DNA of 64,000 bases, from the NCBI GenBank assembly GCA_046538075.1, contig JBKHJN010000011.1:8839-72838 (forward strand). Reading direction: 5' to 3'. Source of the stretch: Desulfobacca_B sp046538075 (GTDB lineage Bacteria; Desulfobacterota; Desulfobaccia; Desulfobaccales; Desulfobaccaceae). Shown piece after piece: positions 8,199 to 18,140 of this stretch (position 1 is the stretch's first letter; every line of letters starts with the position of its first letter). The position numbers were made by a program, and so were the translations under genes. The notes beneath the pieces are model-generated. The model was not told where the DNA came from, ran no database searches, and saw only the letters and a list, made by a program, of their open reading frames with translations.

Positions 8199-9539
8199 AT
8201 GGCTGAACAATATCCGCGTATCTATTCGGTGAGCGATCTGACCAGACAGATCAAAATCCGGCTGGAAAATGACTTCCCTCTGGTCTGGGTCAGCGGCGAA
8301 ATCTCTAATCTTCGTCTCCCCTTTTCCGGTCATTATTATTTTACTCTAAAAGATGAGGCCAGCCAATTACGGGCCATTTTATTTCGTGGCAACCATCAAT
8401 TTTTGCGCCATAAACCGGTTGACGGCCTTAAGGTCGTCTGTCGGGGCCGGATCAGTGTTTATGAGCCCCGCGGCGAATACCAGATATTGGTAGATTATCT
8501 GGAGCCCTTAGGGGTCGGAGCTCTGGCCCAGGCCTTTGAAGAACTCAAGCTGCGCCTGGATCAAGAAGGGTTGTTCGATGCAGTCCATAAGAAGCCTCTG
8601 CCTTTTTTGCCGCAGCGCCTGGCCCTGGTCACCTCACCCACCGGTGCGGCCATCCGGGATTTTTTACAGATTCTGGACCGGCGCTTTCCGGCTATAGAGG
8701 TGCTGATTTATCCGGTCAAGGTGCAGGGCCCGGGGGCCGCGGCCGAAATCGTCCAGGCCCTCGATAAGCTAAATACCTGGCCTGGTATCGATGTCCTGGT
8801 GCTGGCCCGGGGAGGCGGGTCGCTGGAAGATCTGTGGCCCTTTAACGAGGAGGCAGTCGCCCGGGCCATCTTCCGCTCCCGCATTCCGGTGCTTTCCGCC
8901 ATTGGCCATGAAATTGATTTTACCATCGCCGATTTCGTCGCTGACCTGCGCGCCCCCACACCCTCGGCGGCCGCCGAACTGGTGGTGCAGCGCCGGGAAG
9001 AACTGGCTCTCACTTTGCAGCGCCTGGCCACCACCCTGAAGCGGCAGATTCACGCCCTGGTGGAGGTCCGCCGGGAACGGGTTTTCCACCTGAGCCAGCG
9101 GCTTCCTGATCCCCGGCGGCGGCTGGCGGACCTGCGTCTGCGAGTCGATGACCGGCTGGAGCAGCTGCAACGGGTGTGGCAAGGCAAGCTTAAGGCCTAC
9201 AGGCACCGGCTGCAACTGGCCCAGGCCGGGTTGCGGTTGATGAGTCCCCGGCGGGCTGTCGACGCTAGCCGGCAGTTGCTGGAACACAATGAGGGCCAGC
9301 TGCGCCGCTTGGTCCAGCAACGGCTTACCGACCAGCGGCGGCAACTGCAGCACTGCCAGGCGCGGCTGCAGACCTTAAACCCCCAGGCCATTTTAGAGCG
9401 CGGTTATGCGGTGGCCACAACCTTGCCGGCTCATAAAGTGGTCCGCGACGTTCAGCAAGTAGAGGCCGGAGCCGCCCTGCAGGTGCGGGTGGCCCGGGGC
9501 AGCATGGAATGCGAAATTCAGAAAATCAATATATCTTAA
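8199..9539 (+). CDS. xseA: Exodeoxyribonuclease VII large subunit
   Basis: 446 residues: N-terminal OB-fold (ISNLRLPFSGHYYFTLKDE), central nuclease core with ITSPTGAAIRDF-type motif (VTSPTGAAIRDFLQIL), the GGGSLEDLWPFNEE motif, GHEIDFTIADFVAD, and a long C-terminal coiled-coil/arginine-rich region that binds XseB. ExoVII degrades single-stranded DNA from both ends to oligonucleotides. It is the first gene of an operon whose members are separated by 4 nt or overlap. Confidence 0.97.
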   Translation: MAEQYPRIYSVSDLTRQIKIRLENDFPLVWVSGEISNLRLPFSGHYYFTLKDEASQLRAILFRGNHQFLRHKPVDGLKVVCRGRISVYEPRGEYQILVDYLEPLGVGALAQAFEELKLRLDQEGLFDAVHKKPLPFLPQRLALVTSPTGAAIRDFLQILDRRFPAIEVLIYPVKVQGPGAAAEIVQALDKLNTWPGIDVLVLARGGGSLEDLWPFNEEAVARAIFRSRIPVLSAIGHEIDFTIADFVADLRAPTPSAAAELVVQRREELALTLQRLATTLKRQIHALVEVRRERVFHLSQRLPDPRRRLADLRLRVDDRLEQLQRVWQGKLKAYRHRLQLAQAGLRLMSPRRAVDASRQLLEHNEGQLRRLVQQRLTDQRRQLQHCQARLQTLNPQAILERGYAVATTLPAHKVVRDVQQVEAGAALQVRVARGSMECEIQKINIS

Positions 9540-9543
9540 ACTG

Positions 9544-9822
9544 ATGAGCGCTGAGAGCCGAAAAAATGTAAAGAACGAAAGCTTCGAAGAGGCCTTAAAA
9601 AGGTTGGAAAACCTGATTCAGCAACTGGAGGGCAGTGATTTGCCTTTAGAACAGGCCCTTCAGACCTTTGAAGAAGGCATGCGGCTGGTTCGATTCTGTA
9701 CCCATAAATTAGATGAAGTGGAGAAAAAAGTCGAAATTTTAGTTCGGGATGAAAAAGGGGGACTAATTACCCGGCCATTTGCCGGACCCGAAGATCTGGA
9801 CCGCGCCCCGGAGGGCGGATGA
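9544..9822 (+). CDS. xseB: Exodeoxyribonuclease VII small subunit
   Basis: 92 residues, typical for XseB, with the helical family pattern SFEEALKRLENLIQQLE and LEQALQTFEEGMRLVR. It forms the multimeric small-subunit collar of ExoVII. It begins 4 nt after xseA and its TGA overlaps the ispA start (ATGA), indicating translational coupling. Confidence 0.96.
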   Translation: MSAESRKNVKNESFEEALKRLENLIQQLEGSDLPLEQALQTFEEGMRLVRFCTHKLDEVEKKVEILVRDEKGGLITRPFAGPEDLDRAPEGG

Positions 9823-10709
9823 ATCTAAAGAATTATCTGACGGAGCGCAAGGGCCTGATCGATCAGGCTCTGGAAACCTATCTGCCCGAGATTAAGGGGA
9901 ATGGGGCCCGGGTTGTCCAGGCAATGCGCTACAGCCTGATGGCCGGGGGCAAGCGGCTCAGACCGATCCTGTGTCTGGCGGCCGCCGAAGCAGTGGACGG
10001 CCAGGCGGCGGATGTATTGCCGGTGGCTTGCGCCCTGGAGATGATCCATACCTATTCTCTGATCCACGATGATCTGCCGGCCATGGATGATGATGATCTC
10101 CGCCGGGGCCAGCCCACCTGCCACAAGCAGTTTGACGAGGCTACCGCGGTTTTGGCAGGGGATGGTTTGCTCACTGAAGCCTTTGTGACCATGAGCCGGA
10201 TCCCCGAGACCTTTGTCGGCCGTGAAGCCATATGTTTGGAAGTAATAAATCTGATCGCCCAGGCCGCTGGCTGTCGGGGGATGGTGGGAGGGCAGATGGC
10301 GGATCTGCTGGCCGAAGGCCAAAAGCTGGGGCTGCCCCAGGTAGAGGCCATTCACCGGCTCAAAACCGGGGCCTTGCTCACTGCCGCGGTCCGGGCCGGA
10401 GCCTTGTTGGGGGGCGGTACTCCGGAAGCAGTCGAGCGTCTCACCCGCTACGGCCAAAAATTCGGTCTGATCTTTCAGATCACTGACGACCTGCTGGATG
10501 TGGAGGGTCAGGCAAGCGAAATGGGGAAAGCTCCGGGGATGGACCTGCTCCGGCAAAAAGCCACTTATCCCGGCATCCTGGGGGTGGAGACCGCCAAGGT
10601 CCAGGCCCGAGAGCTGATAGAACAGGCGGAAATAGATCTGTCTACCTTTGGTCCTCAGGCCGAGCCGCTCCGGGAACTGGTGCGCTATCTGCTGATCCGG
10701 CGTAATTAA
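9819..10709 (+). CDS. ispA: Polyprenyl (farnesyl/geranylgeranyl) diphosphate synthase
   Basis: 296 residues of the trans-prenyltransferase family with the first aspartate-rich motif DDLPAMDDDDLRRG and the second DDLLD; GGKRLRPIL is the substrate-binding lysine/arginine region. It condenses IPP with allylic diphosphates to the C15 (possibly C20) product used for quinones and undecaprenyl phosphate. The xseA-xseB-ispA-dxs order is a common bacterial arrangement, linking it functionally to the DXP synthase 12 nt downstream. Confidence 0.94.
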   Translation: MNLKNYLTERKGLIDQALETYLPEIKGNGARVVQAMRYSLMAGGKRLRPILCLAAAEAVDGQAADVLPVACALEMIHTYSLIHDDLPAMDDDDLRRGQPTCHKQFDEATAVLAGDGLLTEAFVTMSRIPETFVGREAICLEVINLIAQAAGCRGMVGGQMADLLAEGQKLGLPQVEAIHRLKTGALLTAAVRAGALLGGGTPEAVERLTRYGQKFGLIFQITDDLLDVEGQASEMGKAPGMDLLRQKATYPGILGVETAKVQARELIEQAEIDLSTFGPQAEPLRELVRYLLIRRN

Positions 10710-10721
10710 GGGGGAGAGATT

Positions 10722-12689
10722 ATGGATAATACCGAGGATCTGTCGACTAAATTTGCAAGGGGGGGGAGGGGCCCAAAAATGCGACTTCTGGATACCATCC
10801 GCAGTCCTCAGGATCTTAAAAGGCTTTCTCTGGAGCAATTGCCCCAACTGGCTGAGGAGCTGCGGGCGCAAATCATTGATACTGTATCTAAAACCGGCGG
10901 CCACCTGGCTCCCAACCTGGGGGTCATAGAACTTACTATTGCCCTGCACTATGTTTTTGATACCCCGCGGGATAAAATTGTCTGGGACGTCGGCCACCAG
11001 GCCTATGCGCATAAACTCCTCACCGGCCGGCAAGACAGGTTTCACACCCTGCGCCAATTTGGCGGCCTCAGCGGCTTCCCCAAGCGGGTCGAAAGCCCCT
11101 ACGACACCTTTGATACCGGCCACAGCTCCACTTCTATCTCAGCCGCCCTGGGGGTCGCCACTGCCAAATGCTTGAAGCGGGAGCGGCGGCGGGTGTTGGC
11201 GGTGATCGGCGACGGCGCCATGACCGCCGGGATTGCCTTCGAGGGACTCAACAATGCCGGCGACCTCAATAAGAATCTGATTGTCATCTTGAATGACAAT
11301 GAGATGTCGATCTCACCTAATGTCGGGGCCTTGTCCTCTTATCTGAGCCGCAAGCTGACCGGCAAGATAATGGTCTACATGAAAAAGCAGCTGGAAGGCT
11401 TTCTGCGTTCCATCCCTGGCTTTGGTGAAGATCTGGTGGCCCTGGCTCGCAAGAGTGAAGAGTCGCTCAAATCCTTTTTAACCCCGGGGATGCTCTTTGA
11501 AGCGCTGAAATTCACTTATCTGGGCCCGGTTCAGGGCCACCGGCTGGACCATCTGATTGAAACCCTTAATAATGTCAAAAACCTGAGTGGCCCCGTGCTG
11601 GTCCATGTGCTGACCACCAAAGGCAAGGGCTATGACCCGGCCGAATGTGACCCGACCAGCTTCCATGGCCTGGGCTGCTTTGATCTGCAGACCGGCGAAA
11701 CCAAAAAGAGCGTCAGCCAGGTCCCGTCCTATACTGATGTTTTTGGCGATACTATGGTGAAGCTGGCCGCCGAAGATAAGCGCATCGTCGCCATTACTGC
11801 CGCCATGCCGGATGGCACCGGTCTGGTCGATTTCCGCCTCCATTATCCCGACCGCTTTTTTGACGTCGGCATCTGCGAACAGCACGCGGTAACCTTTGCC
11901 GGCGGGTTGGCCGTCGAAGGTATGCGGCCGGTAGTAGCGATTTATTCCACTTTTCTGCAGCGGGCTTATGACCAATTGCTCCACGATGTCTGTATCCAGA
12001 ACCTGCCGGTGGTTTTTGCCCTGGATCGCGGCGGGGTGGTCGGTGAAGACGGCGAGACCCACCAGGGGCTGTTTGATCTGTCCTATCTTCGCCATCTGCC
12101 CAATATGGTGGTCATGGCTCCCAAGGACGAAGACGAGCTCCGCCATCTGCTCTATACCGCCTTGCACCATCAGGGGCCCATTGCCATGCGCTATCCGCGC
12201 GGCAGCGGGGTGGGAGTGCCCCTGTCGCCGACATTAAAAAAGATTCCTATCGGCCAGGCCGAGGTCTTGGTCGAGGGCGAGGACCTGCTCATCCTGGCCC
12301 TGGGCGCTTCGGTCTACCCGGCCCTTAAGGCCGCCCAGGAACTCGAGCAGCGGAAATTTTCCGCCACTGTGGTCAATGTCCGATTTGTCAAACCTCTGGA
12401 CCGGGCCCAGTTGCTCAGCCTGGCCGCCCGTCACGGCCGGGTGCTGACCGTGGAAGAAAACGTCGCCATGGGCGGGTTTGGCAGCGCCGTCCTGGAACTG
12501 TTCGCCGACCACGGCCTGTATGGGATCCCGGTCAAACGGCTGGCCCTGCCCGATACCTTTGTGGAGCATGGCAGCCCCCAGATCCTGCGCCACAAATATG
12601 GCCTTGATGCCGAGGGCATCCTGGCCAGCGCCGTGGAATTGCTGGAGCAGCGAGCAGTGAAAAAGAAGGTGGTCTGGGGTAGCTTTTAG
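10722..12689 (+). CDS. dxs: 1-deoxy-D-xylulose-5-phosphate synthase
   Basis: 655 residues. Thiamine-diphosphate-binding motif GDGAMTAGIAFEGLNNAG, GHSSTSISAALG, and the catalytic glutamate segment VGICEQHAVTFAGGLA are intact, as is the C-terminal transketolase domain. It condenses pyruvate with glyceraldehyde 3-phosphate, the first step of the MEP isoprenoid pathway; ispG of the same pathway lies at 20.8 kb. The ATG at 10722 has GGGGGAGAG upstream; an internal ATG at 10779 (MRLLDTI) also has a purine-rich site and would give the more usual N-terminus, so the first 19 residues are uncertain. Confidence 0.97.
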   Translation: MDNTEDLSTKFARGGRGPKMRLLDTIRSPQDLKRLSLEQLPQLAEELRAQIIDTVSKTGGHLAPNLGVIELTIALHYVFDTPRDKIVWDVGHQAYAHKLLTGRQDRFHTLRQFGGLSGFPKRVESPYDTFDTGHSSTSISAALGVATAKCLKRERRRVLAVIGDGAMTAGIAFEGLNNAGDLNKNLIVILNDNEMSISPNVGALSSYLSRKLTGKIMVYMKKQLEGFLRSIPGFGEDLVALARKSEESLKSFLTPGMLFEALKFTYLGPVQGHRLDHLIETLNNVKNLSGPVLVHVLTTKGKGYDPAECDPTSFHGLGCFDLQTGETKKSVSQVPSYTDVFGDTMVKLAAEDKRIVAITAAMPDGTGLVDFRLHYPDRFFDVGICEQHAVTFAGGLAVEGMRPVVAIYSTFLQRAYDQLLHDVCIQNLPVVFALDRGGVVGEDGETHQGLFDLSYLRHLPNMVVMAPKDEDELRHLLYTALHHQGPIAMRYPRGSGVGVPLSPTLKKIPIGQAEVLVEGEDLLILALGASVYPALKAAQELEQRKFSATVVNVRFVKPLDRAQLLSLAARHGRVLTVEENVAMGGFGSAVLELFADHGLYGIPVKRLALPDTFVEHGSPQILRHKYGLDAEGILASAVELLEQRAVKKKVVWGSF

Positions 12690-12808
12690 AAGTTGGTATG
12701 GTAGGATTTAAATCGGCTTTTTACCGACGCCAGGCCAGATAGGGGTAAACCGCCGTTTCCGGAAGGGGAGAGGTTCGGTTGTATTGCTTCCCTATGATTT
12801 GTGGAGGT

Positions 12809-12848
12809 GGGGTCCCGATTCGGGAAGGGATATTATGCTAGGGACCCC
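12809..12848. repeat. Inverted repeat downstream of dxs
   Basis: GGGGTCCC (12809-12816) and GGGACCCC (12841-12848) form a perfect 8-bp inverted repeat with a 24-nt loop, between convergent dxs and the zinc-ribbon gene. It has no T tract, so its role as a terminator is uncertain. Confidence 0.4.
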
Positions 12849-12901
12849 GGCCAAGGTTAGCGTCGATAGAACCGGATAGTTGTTGGGTCTAATCCCAGCA
12901 A

Positions 12902-13093
12902 CTAGTCTTCCACGACATATGTTGATTTCATAGGAATGGCGCACACCGGGCACATTATTGGTTCGCCGGGTTCCCCCTTGAAGGCGTGCTCGGCATTGCA
13001 TTCCGGGCAGAAAAAGATATTGGTGCCTTCTTCACCGCTGAATCTGCCTTTTCCGCCGAGTTCTCCGGCATGGGGTTTCCCTTTCTCAGTCAT
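12902..13093 (-). CDS. Small zinc-ribbon protein
   Basis: 63 residues with two CxxC knuckles (FFCPECNAEH and PIMCPVCAIP), 17 residues apart, the arrangement of a structural zinc ribbon or rubredoxin-like site. The N-terminal third is glycine- and lysine-rich (EKGKPHAGELGGKGRF) and looks disordered. The ATG at 13093 is preceded by GAGAGGAG. I do not recognise a specific function; metal or nucleic-acid binding is inferred from the knuckles. It is convergent with dxs and divergent from panC. Confidence 0.7.
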   Translation of the reverse strand: MTEKGKPHAGELGGKGRFSGEEGTNIFFCPECNAEHAFKGEPGEPIMCPVCAIPMKSTYVVED

Positions 13094-13290
13094 GGTGGTC
13101 TCCTCTCAAATTTTGGTTGCTTTGCATCAGGTTTAGTTAGGGTAATCACCTTTTTTGGAAAAGCAAGCGGACTGGGAAATTTTTTTTAATTAGGGGGTCA
13201 GCACAACCCAATGGACGATAATCTGGCCAGCCAGCTAGGCATTTGAGCCAATCAAACTTTAAAAATCCGATTAATAAAATAATCTGTCTC

Positions 13291-13319
13291 TTGACTTTTT
13301 GAGTAGATTAATGTTATAA
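13291..13319 (+). promoter_or_regulatory. Promoter of panC-panD
   Basis: TTGACT (13291-13296) and TTATAA (13314-13319) with 17-bp spacing in a strongly AT-rich stretch. Initiation near 13326 gives a leader of about 128 nt that contains the structured element at 13335-13435. The rest of the 360-bp gap 13094-13453 holds nothing else I recognise. Confidence 0.7.
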
Positions 13320-13334
13320 ATAGTTAGTTTAGAT

Positions 13335-13435
13335 ACTAATCTCTATAACGGAGCTTGGATCCCAGTGAGTGGACCGAGACTCGCCTGAAATTAGTGGGGT
13401 ATTTACTCCAGCGACTCGGTCTGGAGTTTTTTTTT
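13335..13435 (+). promoter_or_regulatory. Structured panC leader: candidate riboswitch with attenuator
   Basis: Three mutually exclusive pairings are visible. An aptamer-like fold closes with ACTAAT (13335-13340) on ATTAGT (13390-13395) and contains GAGCTTGG (13351-13358) pairing with CCGAGACTC (13374-13382), leaving one bulged A at 13379. An intrinsic terminator follows: ACTCCAG (13405-13411), loop, CTGGAGT (13421-13427), then about nine T. An alternative pairing joins GACCGAG (13372-13378) plus TCGC (13381-13384) with GCGACTCGGTC (13411-13421), using the terminator loop and the same strand as the aptamer helix. Position upstream of panC and the bulged adenine recall the published pan RNA motif, but I cannot verify the consensus. 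Confidence 0.5.
13405..13435 (+). terminator. Intrinsic terminator within the panC leader
   Basis: Perfect 7-bp stem ACTCCAG/CTGGAGT with a 9-nt loop, followed by a run of T at 13427-13435, located 19 nt before the panC start codon. Because it lies after the promoter and before the gene, it should act as an attenuator. Confidence 0.85.
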
Positions 13436-13453
13436 GCCGGTTTAGGTTAGATA

Positions 13454-14308
13454 GTGGAAGTCATCCGAGATCCTCAAAAGATGCAAGACCAGGCCCTGCG
13501 GTGGCGCGGCGCCGGACAACAGATTGTGCTGGTACCGACCATGGGCTATTTTCATCAGGGGCATCTGAGCCTGATGGAATATGGCCGTACAGTGGGCGAC
13601 CGGCTGGTGGTCAGCCTGTTTGTCAATCCCACCCAGTTCGGGCCCAGTGAGGATCTGGAGCAGTATCCCCGGGACGAGGCCCGGGATTGCGAATTGGCGG
13701 AGCAGGTGGGGGTGGACGTAATTTTTGCCCCAGAACCGCAATCAATGTACCCTGCTGGCTATCAAACTTATGTGACGGTTGAACAACTCACCCAAGGGCT
13801 GTGCGGGGCCTCCCGGCCGAGGCATTTTCGGGGGGTGACCACAGTGGTGGTCAAGTTATTCAACCTGGTCCAGCCCCACCTCGCGGTTTTTGGCGAGAAG
13901 GACTACCAGCAATTAGCCACTATTCAACGGATGGTAGCAGACCTCAATCTGCCTCTAACCGTAGTGGGCCGCCCCATTGTCCGGGAGCCAGACGGTTTGG
14001 CCATGAGTTCCCGCAACCTTTACTTGAAGCCGGAGGAACGCCAATCAGCGCTTTGCCTGTATCGGGCCGGTCGGGCCGCCCAGCAGCTGGCCGCCCAGGG
14101 GGAAGTGAGGCGGGACCGGCTGGTAGCCGCCGTGCGGCAGATACTCAATCACAGTCCGGGGACGGCAATTGATTATATTGCCCTGGTAGATCCATCCACC
14201 CTGGCGGAAGTGGATGCTATCCAGGGCGCCGCTCGTCTGGCCCTGGCTATGCGGGTTGGCCGGACCCGTCTGATAGACAATTTTTTAATTGAGGAATCTA
14301 AACCATGA
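13454..14308 (+). CDS. panC: Pantothenate synthetase
   Basis: 284 residues with the nucleotide-binding motif TMGYFHQGHLSLM, FGEKDYQQL and the MSSRNLYL motif of pantothenate-beta-alanine ligases. It joins pantoate and beta-alanine using ATP. The start is a GTG (VEVIRDPQKMQ aligns with the family N-terminus). Its stop overlaps the ATG of panD by 4 nt, so the two enzymes that make and use beta-alanine are coupled. Expression is probably controlled by the attenuator upstream. Confidence 0.97.
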   Translation: MEVIRDPQKMQDQALRWRGAGQQIVLVPTMGYFHQGHLSLMEYGRTVGDRLVVSLFVNPTQFGPSEDLEQYPRDEARDCELAEQVGVDVIFAPEPQSMYPAGYQTYVTVEQLTQGLCGASRPRHFRGVTTVVVKLFNLVQPHLAVFGEKDYQQLATIQRMVADLNLPLTVVGRPIVREPDGLAMSSRNLYLKPEERQSALCLYRAGRAAQQLAAQGEVRRDRLVAAVRQILNHSPGTAIDYIALVDPSTLAEVDAIQGAARLALAMRVGRTRLIDNFLIEESKP

Positions 14309-14679
14309 TGCGCACCATGCTCAAATCAAAAATACACCGGGTTACCGTGACCGAATCCGACCTGCATTATGAGGGGTCTCTGACCATTGATCGCCGTCTG
14401 ATGCAACTGGCCAATATCCTTCCTCACGAAATGGTCCATGTCTATAACATCTCCAATGGGGAACGGTTCCAAACTTATGCCCTGGAGGGGGACGCCAGCG
14501 GGGTCATCTGCCTAAATGGCGCCGCGGCCCGTAAAGGGGCCCCCGGAGACCTGGTTATTGTCACCACCTATGCCTCTTATGCCGAGGCGGAATTGCAGCA
14601 ATACCAACCCCTGATCGTCTTGGTAGACGGGAATAATCAGCCCATAATGCCTTTCCCCAAAAAATCCTTGTCTTTTTAA
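14305..14679 (+). CDS. panD: Aspartate 1-decarboxylase precursor
   Basis: 124 residues. The self-cleavage site is seen in LHYEGSLTIDRRLM, where the Gly-Ser bond is cleaved to create the pyruvoyl cofactor. The enzyme makes beta-alanine from aspartate for pantothenate synthesis. It overlaps panC by ATGA. Two methionines (MMRTML) offer alternative starts 3-12 nt apart; the first is used here. Confidence 0.97.
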   Translation: MMRTMLKSKIHRVTVTESDLHYEGSLTIDRRLMQLANILPHEMVHVYNISNGERFQTYALEGDASGVICLNGAAARKGAPGDLVIVTTYASYAEAELQQYQPLIVLVDGNNQPIMPFPKKSLSF

Positions 14680-14760
14680 CGATTTTTTTGTTATATTGGT
14701 TAAATTTTATTTTTTAACCCGATTGTTTAAGGGTTATTTTGTAGACAAGGAGCATAGTGC

Positions 14761-15927
<1,167 letters not shown>

Positions 15928-15949
15928 GTTTGGCAAGAAGGTTGATTCC

Positions 15950-15980
15950 GGCGGGGCAGGACCGCATACCCCGCCATTTT
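15950..15980 (+). terminator. GC hairpin between metK and ahcY
   Basis: GGCGGGG (15950-15956) and CCCCGCC (15969-15975) form a perfect 7-bp stem followed by ATTTTTA. It is a plausible partial terminator that would reduce ahcY relative to metK transcription. Confidence 0.6.
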
Positions 15981-16012
15981 TATGAAATCTGATGGAACAT
16001 TGAGGTATAAAG

Positions 16013-17269
16013 ATGGATTATGATGTCAAAGACCTATCCCTGGCCGAGAAGGGCAAGCTGCGGGTTGAATGGGCCCAACAGGATATGCCGGTGCTTAATG
16101 CGATTGCCGAGCGCTTTAAGGCGGAAAAACCATTGCAGGGGCTGCGTCTGGCTGCCTGTTTACATGTCACCACCGAGACTGCCATACTAATGTCGACCCT
16201 GAAGGCCGGCGGCGCCCAGTTACATCTATGCGCTTCCAACCCCTTAAGCACCCAGGATGATGTGGCTGCCTATTTGGCCAAATTCGAAGAAGTGCCTACT
16301 TTTGCCATCAAAGGCGAAGACAGTGACACCTATTATAAACACATTCATGCCACCCTGGATCTCAAACCAATGATCACCATGGATGATGGCGCCGACCTGG
16401 TGTTCACCGCCCACAGCAAGCGTCAAGAACTCATCCCGAATATCCTGGGAGGTACGGAAGAGACTACTACCGGGGTGATTCGCCTCAAGGCCATGGCTGA
16501 GCAGGGAGTGCTGGCCTACCCGATGATCGCGGTCAATGATGCCCAGAGCAAATTCATGTTTGACAACCGCTATGGCACCGGCCAGAGTACCATAGACGGC
16601 ATCTTACGGGCTACCAACCGGCTGATGTCCGGGAGCGTCTTTGTGGTCTCAGGCTATGGCTGGTGTGGCCGCGGGGTAGCGATGCGGGCCCAAGGCATGG
16701 GGGCCCGGGTGATCATCACCGAAGTCGAACCTTTGCGGGCCCTGGAAGCGGTGATGGACGGCTACCAGGTGTTGCCGGTCGCCGCCGCCGCTCAGGTGGG
16801 TGATATCTTTTGCACCCTGACCGGGGATCTCAATGTCATCCGCCAGGAACATTACCTGACCATGAAGGATGGGGCCATTGTCTGTAATTCCGGTCATTTT
16901 AATGTGGAACTGGACCTGGGCGGTCTCAAAGCCGTCTCCACCAAAGTCCGCCGCATCCGTGATTTTGTCGATGAGTATACCCTGACCAACGGCAAGCGGG
17001 TCAATGTCCTGGGTGAAGGCCGTCTGGTCAATCTGGCGGCTGCCGAGGGCCATCCCTCGACCGTGATGGATATGAGCTTTGCTAATCAGGCCCTGTCGGC
17101 CGAATTCATCTTCAAGAATCACCAAAAACTTGAAAAGCAGGTCTATTCGGTGCCGGTCGAGATCGACCGGGAAATCGCCCGGCTGAAACTGGCGGCCATG
17201 GGTATTGAGATCGACACCCTGACCCCGGAACAGGAAAAATATCTGTCCTCGTTTGATCTGGGCACCTGA
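16013..17269 (+). CDS. ahcY: Adenosylhomocysteinase
   Basis: 418 residues with the NAD-binding motif VVSGYGWCGRGVAMRAQGMG, substrate residues in HVTTETAILM-type segment and NSGHFNVEL. It hydrolyses S-adenosylhomocysteine to adenosine and homocysteine. The C-terminus lacks the canonical terminal KxxHYRY seen in many bacterial versions and ends PEQEKYLSSFDLGT, the form seen in the shorter, thermophile/archaeal-like branch. It follows metK. Confidence 0.96.
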   Translation: MDYDVKDLSLAEKGKLRVEWAQQDMPVLNAIAERFKAEKPLQGLRLAACLHVTTETAILMSTLKAGGAQLHLCASNPLSTQDDVAAYLAKFEEVPTFAIKGEDSDTYYKHIHATLDLKPMITMDDGADLVFTAHSKRQELIPNILGGTEETTTGVIRLKAMAEQGVLAYPMIAVNDAQSKFMFDNRYGTGQSTIDGILRATNRLMSGSVFVVSGYGWCGRGVAMRAQGMGARVIITEVEPLRALEAVMDGYQVLPVAAAAQVGDIFCTLTGDLNVIRQEHYLTMKDGAIVCNSGHFNVELDLGGLKAVSTKVRRIRDFVDEYTLTNGKRVNVLGEGRLVNLAAAEGHPSTVMDMSFANQALSAEFIFKNHQKLEKQVYSVPVEIDREIARLKLAAMGIEIDTLTPEQEKYLSSFDLGT

Positions 17270-17338
17270 TCACCAGCTGTGCCTTTTCCTGAGATATTGT
17301 AATCACTGGCCTGGGGAAACCGGCAAGGAGAAGCAAAA

Positions 17339-18088
17339 TTGACGGATCCTGAAGACGGAGAGTCTGGGGATTGCTTAGGGGAAATCAGTCTTAAGGCTGA
17401 TTTCCAAGAGTTTGAAAAAAAGCAGACATTGGAGATCATGAGAAACGGCCAACCCAGGACTATGGTTTTGGAGTTGGCTCCCCAGGCGCATCGATTGGCC
17501 GGGCAGATTATCTCGCGGGTAGAAAAAGAGCTGGGAGGAGTTCTGCCGCCGGTGGCCTGTAAAGCAGGCTGCAGCTACTGTTGTTATCACCAGATTTTCA
17601 TTTCTCCTCCGGAGGCCTTTCTGATCGGGGATTATCTGCGAAGAAAATTTACCGACCAAGATCGGCGGATGCTGGCAGTCAAAGTGAAAAAGAACATGCA
17701 GCTCCTTGAAGGCAAAGATTTAGAAGCGATTGTTCGCAGCCGCCCGCAGCTGGAATGCATTTTTTTACAAAATAACCGCTGCTCGCTTTATGAGGTGAGG
17801 CCTATGGGCTGCCGGGCCTGGAGTTCCCGAAGGGCGGAGCAATGTAAGATCGGCCTGGAGACCGGAGATCCATTGGCTGGTATTGGCAGTTATATTCACC
17901 GCCAAAAATTATCGGTGGCGATCCATACCGGCCTCTTGCAGGGGACCCAGGAGATGGGCCTGGAGTCTGGTTATATGGGTCTGGCCCATGCTGTTAATAT
18001 CCTACTCCACGAGGATCTGGATAACCTGACAGCGCGGTGGCTGAACGGCGAAGAGGTCTTTTCCTCGATCTTAAATTTTCGGGTGTAA
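17339..18088 (+). CDS. YkgJ-family cysteine-cluster protein
   Basis: 249 residues. Cysteines in CKAGCSYCCYH and, about 75 residues later, CIFLQNNRCSLYEVRPMGCRAW match the UPF0153/YkgJ family, which is thought to bind zinc or an iron-sulfur cluster; function unknown. The start is a TTG with AAGGAG 8 nt upstream; the next in-frame ATG (17435) would still retain the cysteine region. It lies between ahcY and the phosphohexomutase gene. Confidence 0.85.
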   Translation: MTDPEDGESGDCLGEISLKADFQEFEKKQTLEIMRNGQPRTMVLELAPQAHRLAGQIISRVEKELGGVLPPVACKAGCSYCCYHQIFISPPEAFLIGDYLRRKFTDQDRRMLAVKVKKNMQLLEGKDLEAIVRSRPQLECIFLQNNRCSLYEVRPMGCRAWSSRRAEQCKIGLETGDPLAGIGSYIHRQKLSVAIHTGLLQGTQEMGLESGYMGLAHAVNILLHEDLDNLTARWLNGEEVFSSILNFRV

Positions 18089-18140
18089 ATTTTTAAAGCC
18101 ATCGCCATCAGATAATCGACCGGTTTGCAAGGGAGGAATC

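Noticed and set aside
9825..11123. A 432-codon open frame on the minus strand opposite ispA and dxs
   Set aside because: It lies antisense to two intact, well-recognised genes, has no family resemblance and reflects the GC-rich third positions of the true frames.
14680..14760. SAM riboswitch before metK
   Set aside because: The gap is only 81 bp, AT-rich, and no hairpin series or terminator is visible.
15928..16012. SAH riboswitch before ahcY
   Set aside because: Only one simple GC hairpin is present; I could not fit the conserved SAH-riboswitch core.
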